A stretch of DNA of 64,000 nucleotides, taken from an uncultured Amylibacter sp. (GTDB lineage: Bacteria; Pseudomonadota; Alphaproteobacteria; Rhodobacterales; Rhodobacteraceae). A program made the translations under genes and the position numbers. Position 1 is the stretch's first letter. Every line of letters starts with the position of its first letter. The notes beneath the pieces were generated by a model. It searched no databases. It was not told the DNA's origin and worked only from the letters and a program-made list of their open reading frames with translations. Where the stretch lies: positions 2,001,001-2,065,000 of the forward strand of contig OX044354.1 in the NCBI GenBank assembly GCA_943846615.1, read 5' to 3'. Below are positions 16,740-26,124 of the stretch, piece by piece.

Positions 16740-19463
16740 TTGGTTGATAACAAAAAAGAAGACTACGTTGATAATCTTGAAAATGGTACAACGCTTTCTG
16801 ATGGAAAATACCGCATTGAGGAGTTCATCAATAGTGGCGGTTTTGGAATGACCTACCTTGCACGCGACAAGAACGATAATCGCGTGGTGATTAAAGAGTG
16901 TTTCCCAACTACAATTTGCCGCCGTTCACAAACCCTGGTTGCAGCACGCGCACGCAACCACGCCGAGGCACTTGAACGTTCTATCAAAAGTTTCCGCCAA
17001 GAAGCCGAAAACCTAGAAAGGTTGACCCACCCTAATATTGTGCGAGTGCATCACGTTTTCGATGAAAACGATACGGTCTACATGGTCATTGATTATGTCG
17101 AAGGCCTTGATTTACAAGAGATGATCAAAAAGGCCCCAATGCTCTTGACCCCAGATTACCTTGTAAAGTTGTTGGAAAAACTTCTACTCGCGATCCAGGA
17201 AATTCATGAACGCGGCATGCTTCATCGTGATATTTCACCTGATAATATTTTACTCAGAAACGACCATGAGCCCGTTTTAATTGATTTTGGCGCTGCGCGG
17301 GGAGATGTTTCAAAACAAAGTCGCCTTCTTTCAACTCTAAATGTCGTCAAAGACGGATATTCACCGCAAGAGTTTTATCTTGAAGGCAGTCTACAAAGCG
17401 AGTCCAGCGATCTATATGCTTTGGCTGCAACCTTCTACCACTGCATAGCTGGAGAAGCGCCGCCAAACAGTCAAAAACGTCTATTTGAAGTCGCCCAAGG
17501 CAACAAAGAGAGTTACCAACCCTTAGTAGGACGCTTCGAAGGATACCCAGATAACTTCCTCGGTGCGATTGATACAGCGCTCCAGGTTATGCCCGAAAAC
17601 CGATTGCAATCTGCAAAAAAGTGGCTTGCAATCATTGATCCAGACCAAGCAGTTGGCCTGCCGAGTAACGACAAAAAAGCCATCGGTGTCGCGCTCCTAA
17701 GCGAAAACTTACCTATGGTCGGCGCTGGCGTTGCAGCCGTTCTTGTCTTGGGCCTTGGTGCGTACTTCTTGACTGGATCATCGGATAAACCCGAAGAGAT
17801 GGTCGTAGCAGAAAAATCCACGCTACAACTTCCAGCAAAGGCAGAGGCACAGATTGTAAACACCGAACCAGCTGTAGTTCCAGAGCCTGTTATTGAAGCA
17901 GAACCTGTGGTGGAAATTGTTGAGGTCATACAAGCACCCGAAACGACACCGGAAATAGTGGAAGCAGTCGAAGAAGTTGTTCAAGACTTTAAAGAAATTG
18001 AGCCAACACCTGAAGTTGTAAATGTAACAGAAGAAGCGATTTCAGAGCCCAAGGTTGTTGTTGAGGCGACTATTGAAGAGCCAAAAATCGAAACAATTAA
18101 GTCAAACGAAGTTACCAGAGTTGTAGACGAAATTACTGTAGAACCTAAGGTTGCCGAACCTGTGTCAGATATTATTGAACCAACGGTGGAGATTGTCGAA
18201 AACGCCGAAGAACCAGTTCAAGAACCAACAATCGCTGTCACGTCGATTGTGGAAGATACAATGCCACTGCCGGCCACCACAGAGGTCGAAATTGCAGAAC
18301 CAATTATTGTTGTTGAAAATACAATAGATGAACCGGCCGTTGGAGTATCGAAACCAACTAACGTAGCTGACGAACCCGAACCAGAAGAAGTCGTTCAAGT
18401 TACCGAAAGCACAATCGCAGTGGAAAAAGCGGTCGAAGAGCCTGTCGAAATTATCGAAATTGCTGAAGAGCTGGTTCAAGAACCTGCACCAACAGAACCT
18501 CAAGCCGTGGTCGAATTTGCAAGCACAACTACGCCACGACCATCAGCACTTAACGACGCATCAGAGTTCCGAGCAGACACAGCGGACGATGATGGGATTA
18601 TTCGCGATTTTGCACCCCAGGCGCCTAGTGGTGGTGATTTTTTTGCCGGCCTGTCAAATGCAACAGACAGGATCGACGAAGAATTGGTAACGCAAATCGA
18701 AGGTAATTCATTCACGATCCAAGAGGCTTTGCCTGACAGCATCGATGAGAGCACAAGCAATTTAGCGCCTATTTTTGAAATTATAGCGCCCTTTTCAAAA
18801 CCTGTTATCCAGCCTGAAACTAAAGAGATTGAAACAGTCAAAACGTTTGCAGATTTAACGCCAAAGCGCGCGATCAGCGTAAATTTCGAAGACTGGGAAC
18901 TTGAAATACCATTCTTGATGGCTGACGCAGTAACCCAAGGCAATCTCGGTGCTTTCCCAGTCATCACAGCGGTTCGTCAAGGCGCAGATCTCGGGTTTTC
19001 GGGTGCTTGGATTAAACCAGGTGTTATAATCTACTCAATCGACCAACTTTTGCTACCACCTGCGGATGATGTTCCCGCGTTTTTGATACGCTCATTTGGA
19101 AATAGAGCGCCAAATTCAATATCAACGGTTGCTCGAGTTTCCACTGGACCAGGAGCTAAAGCAGAAGACGCACCCTTGCAGTTGAGCTTTTCACGTACCC
19201 TGAGGCTTAGTAATGGTTTGGCCATCAAACAACGTTTCGCTAATAAGCGATGGCAATTAGTTGTCACGCAAATACCGCAAACGGGAACTGAAAATATCCA
19301 AATCAACGACGTGTTGTTAAACGATCTTGGCCTTGGTTTACAGCTCGCGTCACTTAACGATTTTACCCAGATGATGAGTCTTACAAAAAGTAACGGTGTC
19401 GATACTGCAGAAATCACTATCCAACGTGGAAATACGACAGAAGTTGCATTTTTGAAATTTTGA
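16740..19463 (+). CDS. Membrane-anchored Ser/Thr protein kinase with PDZ-like periplasmic tail
   Basis: A 907-residue protein; TTG is the apparent start. The Hanks-type kinase (residues 24-300) is intact: Gly-rich loop NSGGFGMTYL, Lys52 in VVIKE, HRD 162-164, Asn169, and DFG 182-184. A membrane helix (about 325-346) is followed by about 250 residues rich in Glu, Pro and Val, suited to span the periplasm. The C-terminal 200 residues look like two PDZ-like modules (ITAVRQGADLGFSGAWIKPG and IQINDVLLNDLGLGL). It closes locus 1 after the phosphatase, OmpA-fusion and PilJ genes and probably reads periplasmic input. The architecture matches the pseudokinase at 51.8-53.3 kb. Confidence 0.87.
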   Translation: MVDNKKEDYVDNLENGTTLSDGKYRIEEFINSGGFGMTYLARDKNDNRVVIKECFPTTICRRSQTLVAARARNHAEALERSIKSFRQEAENLERLTHPNIVRVHHVFDENDTVYMVIDYVEGLDLQEMIKKAPMLLTPDYLVKLLEKLLLAIQEIHERGMLHRDISPDNILLRNDHEPVLIDFGAARGDVSKQSRLLSTLNVVKDGYSPQEFYLEGSLQSESSDLYALAATFYHCIAGEAPPNSQKRLFEVAQGNKESYQPLVGRFEGYPDNFLGAIDTALQVMPENRLQSAKKWLAIIDPDQAVGLPSNDKKAIGVALLSENLPMVGAGVAAVLVLGLGAYFLTGSSDKPEEMVVAEKSTLQLPAKAEAQIVNTEPAVVPEPVIEAEPVVEIVEVIQAPETTPEIVEAVEEVVQDFKEIEPTPEVVNVTEEAISEPKVVVEATIEEPKIETIKSNEVTRVVDEITVEPKVAEPVSDIIEPTVEIVENAEEPVQEPTIAVTSIVEDTMPLPATTEVEIAEPIIVVENTIDEPAVGVSKPTNVADEPEPEEVVQVTESTIAVEKAVEEPVEIIEIAEELVQEPAPTEPQAVVEFASTTTPRPSALNDASEFRADTADDDGIIRDFAPQAPSGGDFFAGLSNATDRIDEELVTQIEGNSFTIQEALPDSIDESTSNLAPIFEIIAPFSKPVIQPETKEIETVKTFADLTPKRAISVNFEDWELEIPFLMADAVTQGNLGAFPVITAVRQGADLGFSGAWIKPGVIIYSIDQLLLPPADDVPAFLIRSFGNRAPNSISTVARVSTGPGAKAEDAPLQLSFSRTLRLSNGLAIKQRFANKRWQLVVTQIPQTGTENIQINDVLLNDLGLGLQLASLNDFTQMMSLTKSNGVDTAEITIQRGNTTEVAFLKF

Positions 19464-19641
19464 ATTTGCCCATACTGGCCTCCTGACCTCAAAACTAGGG
19501 CAGAAAGTGTCCACAATACTAGGGGCTATCCAATCAGAAGAGACTACGGTTGGCCAAAGTCTGCCTGGCGCAACTCAAGTGTGGCATCAAGTGTTCAAAT
19601 TGCCTCAAATCGAGACTGGATCGGATTGGTTTTACAGCAGG

Positions 19642-20409
19642 TTAATCAAACAAGCTCTGTTTTAAACGCAATGCACCGTCGAATAAAACATCAACACCCT
19701 GTTTCATGTCCTTCACCGACAATCGTTGCGATGGGCCGTGATAGGCGAGGGATGCCACAAATCGTTGACGATCGTCCATCACAGGCACAGCGATCGCACG
19801 CATACCATCCATGAACTCTTCATTGTCGATTGCAAAGCCCTGCTTTGCAATCGTTTCCAATTCGACCAACAAGCTCTCTGCAGAAACGTAGGTATGTTGC
19901 GTCAATTGTTTCAAATTCAACCCAGAAACAAATTTACGCCGCGCAGAACGCGACAGACTGGCCATAAAGCATTTCCCACTCGCGGTGCAGTGAAACGGGA
20001 CGTTTGTCCCAACAGGCAATTGAATGCGAAACGGCCAATCGGTATCGATACGATCTAAATAGTGCATCCCCGTTTCTTCAGGTACTGCATAGTTCACCGC
20101 CTCTTTCACTGCGGTCGCGACATCTTGTAGAATTCCGTGCCGTGTTATGTAAAAGCGCGAAGCATGTAACAAGCCGGCCCCCATCGCACGTAAACGGCGG
20201 CTGGGGCGAAACCGTTTGCCGTCTATTTCTCGCACCAAGAAACCCTCTTTTTCCAGTGTGGCGACCAACCGATGTACTGTTTGCTTTGGCAAATCGATTT
20301 CTGCATTTATTTCGGTCGCTGTCATCGCATGATCTGACCTGCCAATGATTTCTAGGATCAAAAGCGTCCTTAAATTGGTCGGAATACGACTCTCTGTCTC
20401 TTTTTCCAC
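19642..20409 (-). CDS. IclR-family transcriptional regulator
   Basis: A 255-residue regulator with an N-terminal winged helix (residues 10-70; TATEINAEIDLPKQTVHRLVATLEKEG) and the IclR effector domain (about 85-250; MHYLDRIDT, FHCTASGKCFMAS, AIAVPVMDD). It is divergent from the GMC oxidoreductase and so probably governs the oxidoreductase/TRAP/dehydrogenase run. IclR proteins of the KdgR type often respond to sugar-acid breakdown products, which would agree with the KduD-like gene downstream. Confidence 0.87.
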   Translation of the reverse strand: MEKETESRIPTNLRTLLILEIIGRSDHAMTATEINAEIDLPKQTVHRLVATLEKEGFLVREIDGKRFRPSRRLRAMGAGLLHASRFYITRHGILQDVATAVKEAVNYAVPEETGMHYLDRIDTDWPFRIQLPVGTNVPFHCTASGKCFMASLSRSARRKFVSGLNLKQLTQHTYVSAESLLVELETIAKQGFAIDNEEFMDGMRAIAVPVMDDRQRFVASLAYHGPSQRLSVKDMKQGVDVLFDGALRLKQSLFD

Positions 20410-20469
20410 GGGAACCTTGAACTTCTTGTTGCACGAATCAGTTTTACTCAGTTTACTCTAATTTGACGA

Positions 20470-20496
20470 AAAAACGAGACCAAAAGTCTCATTTTT
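20470..20496. promoter_or_regulatory. Inverted repeat in the IclR/GMC divergent promoter
   Basis: GAGAC (20476-20480), five bases, then GTCTC (20486-20490), flanked outside by A6 and T6 runs, giving an almost symmetric 27-bp element. It lies 20 bp before the GMC start. IclR-family operators are short palindromes of this kind. It could also form a small RNA hairpin with a U-run (attenuator). Confidence 0.45.
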
Positions 20497-20515
20497 TGAT
20501 AAAAAGGGTTAATTT

Positions 20516-22114
20516 TTGGAATTTGACTACATCGTCATAGGTGCCGGGTCTGCTGGTTGTGCTGCTGCTAGCCGTTTATCGGAGAGCGGGAAGTACACCG
20601 TTGCCCTGCTGGAAGCGGGCGGTAAGGATTGGAATCCTTGGATTCATATCCCCGTTGGCTATTTCAAAACCATGGGCAATCCGAATACGGATTGGTGTTA
20701 TCGCGCCCAACCCGATGCGGGTCTGAATGGCCGTGCAATCCCGTGGCCACGTGGCCGTGTGTTGGGCGGCTCCAGTTCAATTAATGGATTGCTGTATGTT
20801 CGTGGACAGGCCCAAGATTACGATCACTGGCGTCAACTGGGGAATGCCGGTTGGGGGTGGGATGATGTTTTGCCATTGTTCAAAAAGGCCGAAACATGGA
20901 CGGGTGAAAAAACCAATGATCAACGTGGTGATGATGGGCCGTTGATGGTTTCCCCCACACGCCTGTCACGTGATGTTGTGGACAAATGGGTCGATGCCGC
21001 CGTTGCCGCGGGATATGCCCGCAACGAAGATTACAATGGCGACGACCAAGAAGGCGTTGGGTATTTCCAACTGACATCCCACAAAGGGCAACGCTGTTCA
21101 TCCGCCAAGGCGTATTTGAAACCCGCGCGTAGACGCAACAACCTAACCATCATCACCCATACCCAAGTGGAAAAATTGAACATCACCGATGGGCGTGTAA
21201 CAGGTGTAAATGCAATTACCCGTGATAATGCGGTAAAACTGACAGCAAACCGAGAAGTCATCTTATCCGCAGGGGCCATCGGTTCGCCGCAAATCCTGAT
21301 GTTGTCAGGCATTGGTGATCCCGATGAATTGACCCCACATGGCATTAAGGTTGAAAAGGCATTGAAAGGCGTTGGTAAAAACCTGCAAGATCACCTTCAG
21401 GCCCGCCCGATTTTCAAAACAGACCTGTCGACGATCAACGTCGAGACGAACAATTATTTCAAACAAGGGATGATCGCCGTGCAATACGCGGTATCACGTA
21501 CAGGCCCGATGACCATGGCCGCCAGTCTGGGTACAGCATTCCTAAAAACCGATGACCGTTTGGAAACGCCAGATATTCAATTCCACATCCAACCGTTCAG
21601 CGCGGACAATGCCGTTGAAGGCGCACATAAGTTTTCCGCATTCACCGCTTCCGTGTTGCAAATGCGCCCAGAGAGTGCTGGACATTTGAAATTGGTGTCA
21701 AACGATTATCGCGATCATCCCGAAATTCACCCCAATTACCTGTCCACAGAATTGGATCAGGAAACGATCGTTAAGGGCATCCAAATTGCACGTAAAATAG
21801 CGCAATTCGAACCACTAAAATCTCATATCACCGAAGAATACCAACCCGGCAAAGCGGTGGCTATGGACGACTATGAAGGTACATTGGATTGGGCACGCAA
21901 CACTGCAGTAACGATTTATCACCCCACAGGGACCTGCAAAATGGGATCTGATCCGATGGCGGTTGTTGATGAACGACTACGGGTTCATGGCATTGATGGC
22001 CTGCGCGTAGCGGATTGTTCGATTATGCCCACAATCGTTTCAGGAAACACAAATGCCCCCGCCATCATGATTGGCGAAAAGCTGGCCGAAATGACCCTGC
22101 AGGACGCATCATGA
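20516..22114 (+). CDS. GMC-family FAD oxidoreductase (choline/alcohol dehydrogenase-like)
   Basis: A 532-residue flavoprotein starting at TTG (AAAAGGG upstream). It has the FAD dinucleotide fold YIVIGAGSAGCAAASRL at the N-terminus, GMC signature 1 GRVLGGSSSINGLLYVRG (about 80-97), signature 2 GAIGSPQILMLSGIG (about 253-267), and the catalytic His/Asn region YHPTGTCKMG and SGNTNAPAIMIGEK. The family oxidises primary alcohols, choline or polyols. It resembles BetA/AlkJ-like dehydrogenases, but the neighbours (TRAP transporter, KduD-like SDR, zinc dehydrogenase) suggest a polyol or sugar acid rather than choline. Confidence 0.85.
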   Translation: MEFDYIVIGAGSAGCAAASRLSESGKYTVALLEAGGKDWNPWIHIPVGYFKTMGNPNTDWCYRAQPDAGLNGRAIPWPRGRVLGGSSSINGLLYVRGQAQDYDHWRQLGNAGWGWDDVLPLFKKAETWTGEKTNDQRGDDGPLMVSPTRLSRDVVDKWVDAAVAAGYARNEDYNGDDQEGVGYFQLTSHKGQRCSSAKAYLKPARRRNNLTIITHTQVEKLNITDGRVTGVNAITRDNAVKLTANREVILSAGAIGSPQILMLSGIGDPDELTPHGIKVEKALKGVGKNLQDHLQARPIFKTDLSTINVETNNYFKQGMIAVQYAVSRTGPMTMAASLGTAFLKTDDRLETPDIQFHIQPFSADNAVEGAHKFSAFTASVLQMRPESAGHLKLVSNDYRDHPEIHPNYLSTELDQETIVKGIQIARKIAQFEPLKSHITEEYQPGKAVAMDDYEGTLDWARNTAVTIYHPTGTCKMGSDPMAVVDERLRVHGIDGLRVADCSIMPTIVSGNTNAPAIMIGEKLAEMTLQDAS

Positions 22115-22231
22115 CGTTCAACAGGATTTAAGACGGTTCGCCAAACGCGGCGAATTCAAATACCCTCCTTTTAAGTCTTCGGATTGGGGGGAAATAAGTA
22201 AGAAGACAACATTAAGGGAGGAGAAAAACAT

Positions 22232-23326
22232 ATGTTTAATCTCAAAACAGCAACTGCGGTAGCGGTTGCACTTTCCATGACGGCGACATCTGCCTTTGCG
22301 GAAAAAGTTCTTCGTATTCAGTCTGTTCTACCGAACACTGCTGACGAAGTTGTCATGCTAAAAGCGTTCGGTGACGATGTATCTGCCTTGACTGGTGGTT
22401 CGTTGAAGTTGGAAGTACTACCAGCAGGCGCCATTGTTGGCCCACGCGATATCATGGACGCGGTTGACGCGGGCTTGGTTGAAGGTGGCTTTGCTTGGAC
22501 ACACTACTGGGGTGGTAAGCACGTTGCCGCAAACCTATTTGGTGCACCAGTTGCGGGTGCGGGTGTTGGCATGGACAACATTGCATTCCTATCATGGTTC
22601 CAGTTCGGTGGCGGTAAAGAATTGTACGACCGTCTATGGGACGAAATGGGCGTAAACGTAAAAGGCTTCATGTTACAGCCAGTTGGTCCAGAAGCATTGG
22701 GTTGGTTCCCAGAGCCGATCAAATCAATGGATGACTTCCGCAAAATGCGTTTCCGTGCCCCTCCAGGTATGGTTGGTGCTGCTTACGCTGAAATCGGCGT
22801 TCCTGCTGTTGCTATGGGTGGTGGTGACATTTTGCCAGCGCTTGAAAAAGGTACAATCGATGCGGCTGAATGGTGCTGTCCAAAGCCTGACTCTGTGTTT
22901 GGTTTCCAAAAAGTTCTGAAGCACTACTACCTTCAGGGTCTACATCAGGTTGTTGTGAACGCTGACATGTATGTGAACGGCGATTTTTACGATGGTCTTA
23001 CTGATCTTGAAAAGAAAGCATTGGAAGTTGCAGCAAACGCTTCTTTGTCTAAGTCTATGTCATACCGTATCTACGAAAACGGTAAGGCGCTGAAAGATCT
23101 GACAGATAACCACGGTGTTATCTTGGAAGATACACCAGCTGACTACTTCACAGAGTACATGGCTGCGGCGAAAAAATCGCTTCAGGCTGCGTCTGATGAA
23201 AACCCATTCTTCGCAGAAGTATGGCAGTCTCAAAAAGACTTTGCTGATGTTGCTGTTCCATTCTGGGCAGGTGCACAAGCATCTAACGCCAGCTTGGGCA
23301 AAGCCCACGCAGACACATTGAAGTAA
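22232..23326 (+). CDS. TRAP transporter substrate-binding protein (DctP family)
   Basis: A 364-residue periplasmic receptor with a clear Sec signal (FNLKTATAVAVALSMTATSAFA). The DctP fold shows the substrate-binding segment KMRFRAPPGMVGAAYAEIG with the conserved Arg that holds a carboxylate, followed by ALEKGTIDAAEWCCP. The latter part resembles the TakP (2-oxo acid) branch, also called mannitol/chloroaromatic-binding. A strong ribosome site (GGGAGG) precedes it, and a terminator hairpin follows. A carboxylic ligand such as a sugar acid is likely. Confidence 0.87.
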   Translation: MFNLKTATAVAVALSMTATSAFAEKVLRIQSVLPNTADEVVMLKAFGDDVSALTGGSLKLEVLPAGAIVGPRDIMDAVDAGLVEGGFAWTHYWGGKHVAANLFGAPVAGAGVGMDNIAFLSWFQFGGGKELYDRLWDEMGVNVKGFMLQPVGPEALGWFPEPIKSMDDFRKMRFRAPPGMVGAAYAEIGVPAVAMGGGDILPALEKGTIDAAEWCCPKPDSVFGFQKVLKHYYLQGLHQVVVNADMYVNGDFYDGLTDLEKKALEVAANASLSKSMSYRIYENGKALKDLTDNHGVILEDTPADYFTEYMAAAKKSLQAASDENPFFAEVWQSQKDFADVAVPFWAGAQASNASLGKAHADTLK

Positions 23327-23340
23327 GATTTATCTTACTT

Positions 23341-23375
23341 TGCGGGGCCTCTTGGGGCCCCGCACTTCTTTTTTG
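23341..23375 (+). terminator. Intrinsic terminator/attenuator between TRAP binding-protein and permease genes
   Basis: TGCGGGGCC (23341-23349), loop TCTTGG, GGCCCCGCA (23356-23364), then a T-rich run CTTCTTTTTT. A perfect 9-bp GC-rich stem plus U-run is a standard intrinsic terminator. Partial read-through would give more binding protein than permease. Confidence 0.85.
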
Positions 23376-23442
23376 ACATCGGTCCATTCGCGTGACCTTT
23401 GCCAAAAAAGAAGCCAATAAATGGCACTAAGGGAGACAGATA

Positions 23443-25914
23443 ATGGCTGCAGAAGAACCAAAACCAGAGGATCTCGAGATTGCTGATGAGCTGATCGCGG
23501 AACGCCGCGCCGAAGCACCTGGCGAAACACCAGAAGATATGACGGCGTGGCAGCGCCCTATCACGGCGGCGATTGATGTTGTGAACTATCGTGCAGGCCA
23601 GGCGATTGCCCTGCTGATGGTGCCGTTGATCGTTGTTGTCGTTTACGAGGTTTTCTCCCGAAATCTTGACTCGATCCTAATTGATGCAGGTTTTGGTGGT
23701 TTAGCCAAAACTTTGGGTCTTGGGCCGACACTTTGGGTCTATGACATGAGCCGCATGATCGCGGGTGTGATGTGGATGGCGGCTGCGGGTTATGGTTTGA
23801 TGCGCGGGGTACACATTCGTGCCGATTTCTTGTATCGCAACTGGACGGACAAGACACAAGCGACCGTGGATGCAATACTCTACATGCTGTTCTTCATTCC
23901 AGCTATGATCTTTTTCACTTGGGTGTCAGCAGAGTTTTGGTGGAAAGCACTCATCTCTGGCGAAACGAACCAAGTGGACAGTGCATGGGGGCCATTGTTG
24001 TGGCCTGCACGAACTGCCATGCCAATTGGCGGGTTGTTATTGCTACTCCAAGGTATTCCAGAAATATTCCGCGCTTTCCATAAAATGGGTAAAGAACGCG
24101 AACGTCTTTTTGTCATGGCGCTTCCCGTTTACCTGATTGCGTTAACTTGGCTTGTTTTGGCAATTTTCTTACCTGATCTCGTGCCAGGTGGCGCGTGGTT
24201 TACCGAAGTGATGAAGGCCAAACCATCAATGGACAGAGCGACAATCGGTCTTATCATGATGGGGGCCATGCTGTTCGTTATCTTTATCGGCTTTCCAATT
24301 GCATTCACCTTAATCTTCTTGGCATTTGTCTTTGGCATTTGGGGATACAACTTCTTCTCAACCACTTACCTGATGACGCTTGGAACAAACTCTACAATGT
24401 TGAACGACCAGCTGATGGCGGTTCCATTGTTTGTTTTGATGGGTATCGTGATGGAATCCGCAGGTTTAATGGAACGTCTGTTCTCATCCATCCAAATGAT
24501 CATGTCACGGGTACGCGGTGCATTGTTTATCGCGGTATTGATCGTATCAACGATCTTTGCTGCTGCAACGGGCATCGTTGGCGCATCTGTGACAATGTTG
24601 GGTATCATGGCCGGCGCCACGATGAGCCGTGCAGGTTATGATGTGAAATTGGCGGCGGGTACGATTACTGCGGGTGGTACACTTGGTATCTTAATCCCAC
24701 CGTCAATCATGTTGATCGTGATGGGCCCAGTGTTAGAGGTATCCACGCTTGACCTGTTCCGCGGCGCGTTTGTTCCTGGGGCTCTTCTTGCGACGTTGTA
24801 TCTGCTCTACACGCTTGGACGTTGCTGGATTAATCCCGACTTAGGGCCAATCTTGTCAGAAGAAGATCAACCAGACACATCCCGTTATTATGGCGCAGAG
24901 GTTGCATTAATTTGTCTAGGTGTTCTAACTGTTTGCCGCGTTTTCGGTTTAGGAATGGGTGGATCCTTCGGAGGGTTGATACCATTTGGCGGTTTGTTTG
25001 CGTTGATCATCGTGGGGTTATTTGCCTATAAGGCTTACCGCAATTTATCCATCCTTCGGATTGCGTTGCCAATCGCGGTTCTATTCCACTTGTACATGAT
25101 TTTCGCCAACTTAGGCGAAGACGGTAGCCTACCAATTATGTCCATCGTTATGGGTGCCTTCATCTTGCTTTTGGCTTACTTAGGTCGCGCAATCTACAAA
25201 CCAGAAGCAGAGAAAGATTTCTACTTCTCCAATCTATGGGATGAGTTCTTTGCAGGCTTAATGCCGCCAACAATCCTTATATCTTTTGCTTTGGGTTCGA
25301 TCCTACTTGGCTTCGCAACTCCGGCGGAAGCCGCTGCTATGGGGGCGTTCGGTTCGATACTCCTATCCATCGCATACCGTAAATTCACCATACCAAGCTT
25401 CTTTGATAGCTTGATCAAAGCGCTTGAAATCACGGTTTTGATCATGTTCTTGGTTGCGGCTTCAAACTTCTTTGGTGCGGAATTCAGCGCACTTGGAACA
25501 CCGAAGTTGATGACAGAGATGTTGTTGGGGTTAGATATGTCTCCATACATCATTCTCATTCTTGTGATGGCTTTGATCTTCTTACTGGGTTGGCCTCTTG
25601 AATGGGTGCCAATTGTTTTGATCGTTGTGCCGATCCTGTTGCCCACTGTTCAATCTTTGGATCTTCATGGACTGAGCCAGTACGATACGATGGTTTGGTT
25701 TGGTATCCTTGTGGCGGTGAACTTACAAACCGCTTGGCTCAGCCCTCCGGTGGCATTGTCTGCATATTTCCTAAAGGGCGTTGTGCCCAATTGGGATCTA
25801 AAGGATATCTACCTTGGTATGATGCAGTTTATGTTGGTTCAATTGTTGGGTCTGATATTGATATTCATCTTCCCACAACTCGTGCTTTGGCTACCAAGGG
25901 TAATGGGGGGATAA
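23443..25914 (+). CDS. Fused TRAP transporter permease (DctQM)
   Basis: An 823-residue membrane protein joining both TRAP membrane subunits. A soluble start (1-40) is followed by a four-helix DctQ part (about 45-225) and the large DctM part (from about 265), which has GFPIAFTLIFLAFVFG, AAATGIVGASVTMLGIMAG and AGGTLGILIPPS. TRAP systems import organic acids using a sodium or proton gradient. A central insertion (about 475-590) contains extra hydrophobic segments. It is 116 bp after the binding-protein gene, behind the terminator hairpin. Confidence 0.9.
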   Translation: MAAEEPKPEDLEIADELIAERRAEAPGETPEDMTAWQRPITAAIDVVNYRAGQAIALLMVPLIVVVVYEVFSRNLDSILIDAGFGGLAKTLGLGPTLWVYDMSRMIAGVMWMAAAGYGLMRGVHIRADFLYRNWTDKTQATVDAILYMLFFIPAMIFFTWVSAEFWWKALISGETNQVDSAWGPLLWPARTAMPIGGLLLLLQGIPEIFRAFHKMGKERERLFVMALPVYLIALTWLVLAIFLPDLVPGGAWFTEVMKAKPSMDRATIGLIMMGAMLFVIFIGFPIAFTLIFLAFVFGIWGYNFFSTTYLMTLGTNSTMLNDQLMAVPLFVLMGIVMESAGLMERLFSSIQMIMSRVRGALFIAVLIVSTIFAAATGIVGASVTMLGIMAGATMSRAGYDVKLAAGTITAGGTLGILIPPSIMLIVMGPVLEVSTLDLFRGAFVPGALLATLYLLYTLGRCWINPDLGPILSEEDQPDTSRYYGAEVALICLGVLTVCRVFGLGMGGSFGGLIPFGGLFALIIVGLFAYKAYRNLSILRIALPIAVLFHLYMIFANLGEDGSLPIMSIVMGAFILLLAYLGRAIYKPEAEKDFYFSNLWDEFFAGLMPPTILISFALGSILLGFATPAEAAAMGAFGSILLSIAYRKFTIPSFFDSLIKALEITVLIMFLVAASNFFGAEFSALGTPKLMTEMLLGLDMSPYIILILVMALIFLLGWPLEWVPIVLIVVPILLPTVQSLDLHGLSQYDTMVWFGILVAVNLQTAWLSPPVALSAYFLKGVVPNWDLKDIYLGMMQFMLVQLLGLILIFIFPQLVLWLPRVMGG

Positions 25915-26033
25915 TGATGCGTGTCCCCATGGGGGCACGCAGTTAGTAGTGTTATCAGTAGAACTTTGAATTTGACGCTGTGTTGCGTATTGTTTGAGAG
26001 TTGATCGCAATTATATCAAAAATTGCCATTGGG

Positions 26034-26061
26034 TTACCTAACTATGTATACAAGTAGGTAA
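26034..26061. promoter_or_regulatory. Candidate GntR-type operator upstream of dehydrogenase gene
   Basis: TTACCTA (26034-26040) and TAGGTAA (26055-26061) form an inverted repeat, and TGTATACA (26045-26052) at the middle is itself palindromic. TGTATACA-type cores are typical of FadR/UxuR-like GntR repressors of sugar-acid genes. No GntR gene is present in this window, so the regulator would be elsewhere. Confidence 0.45.
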
Positions 26062-26124
26062 TTAAATTTAACTGCGCCGGCTGACTAGTTAACGGGCTAA
26101 GCGTACAAACTGTAGAAAGAAAAA

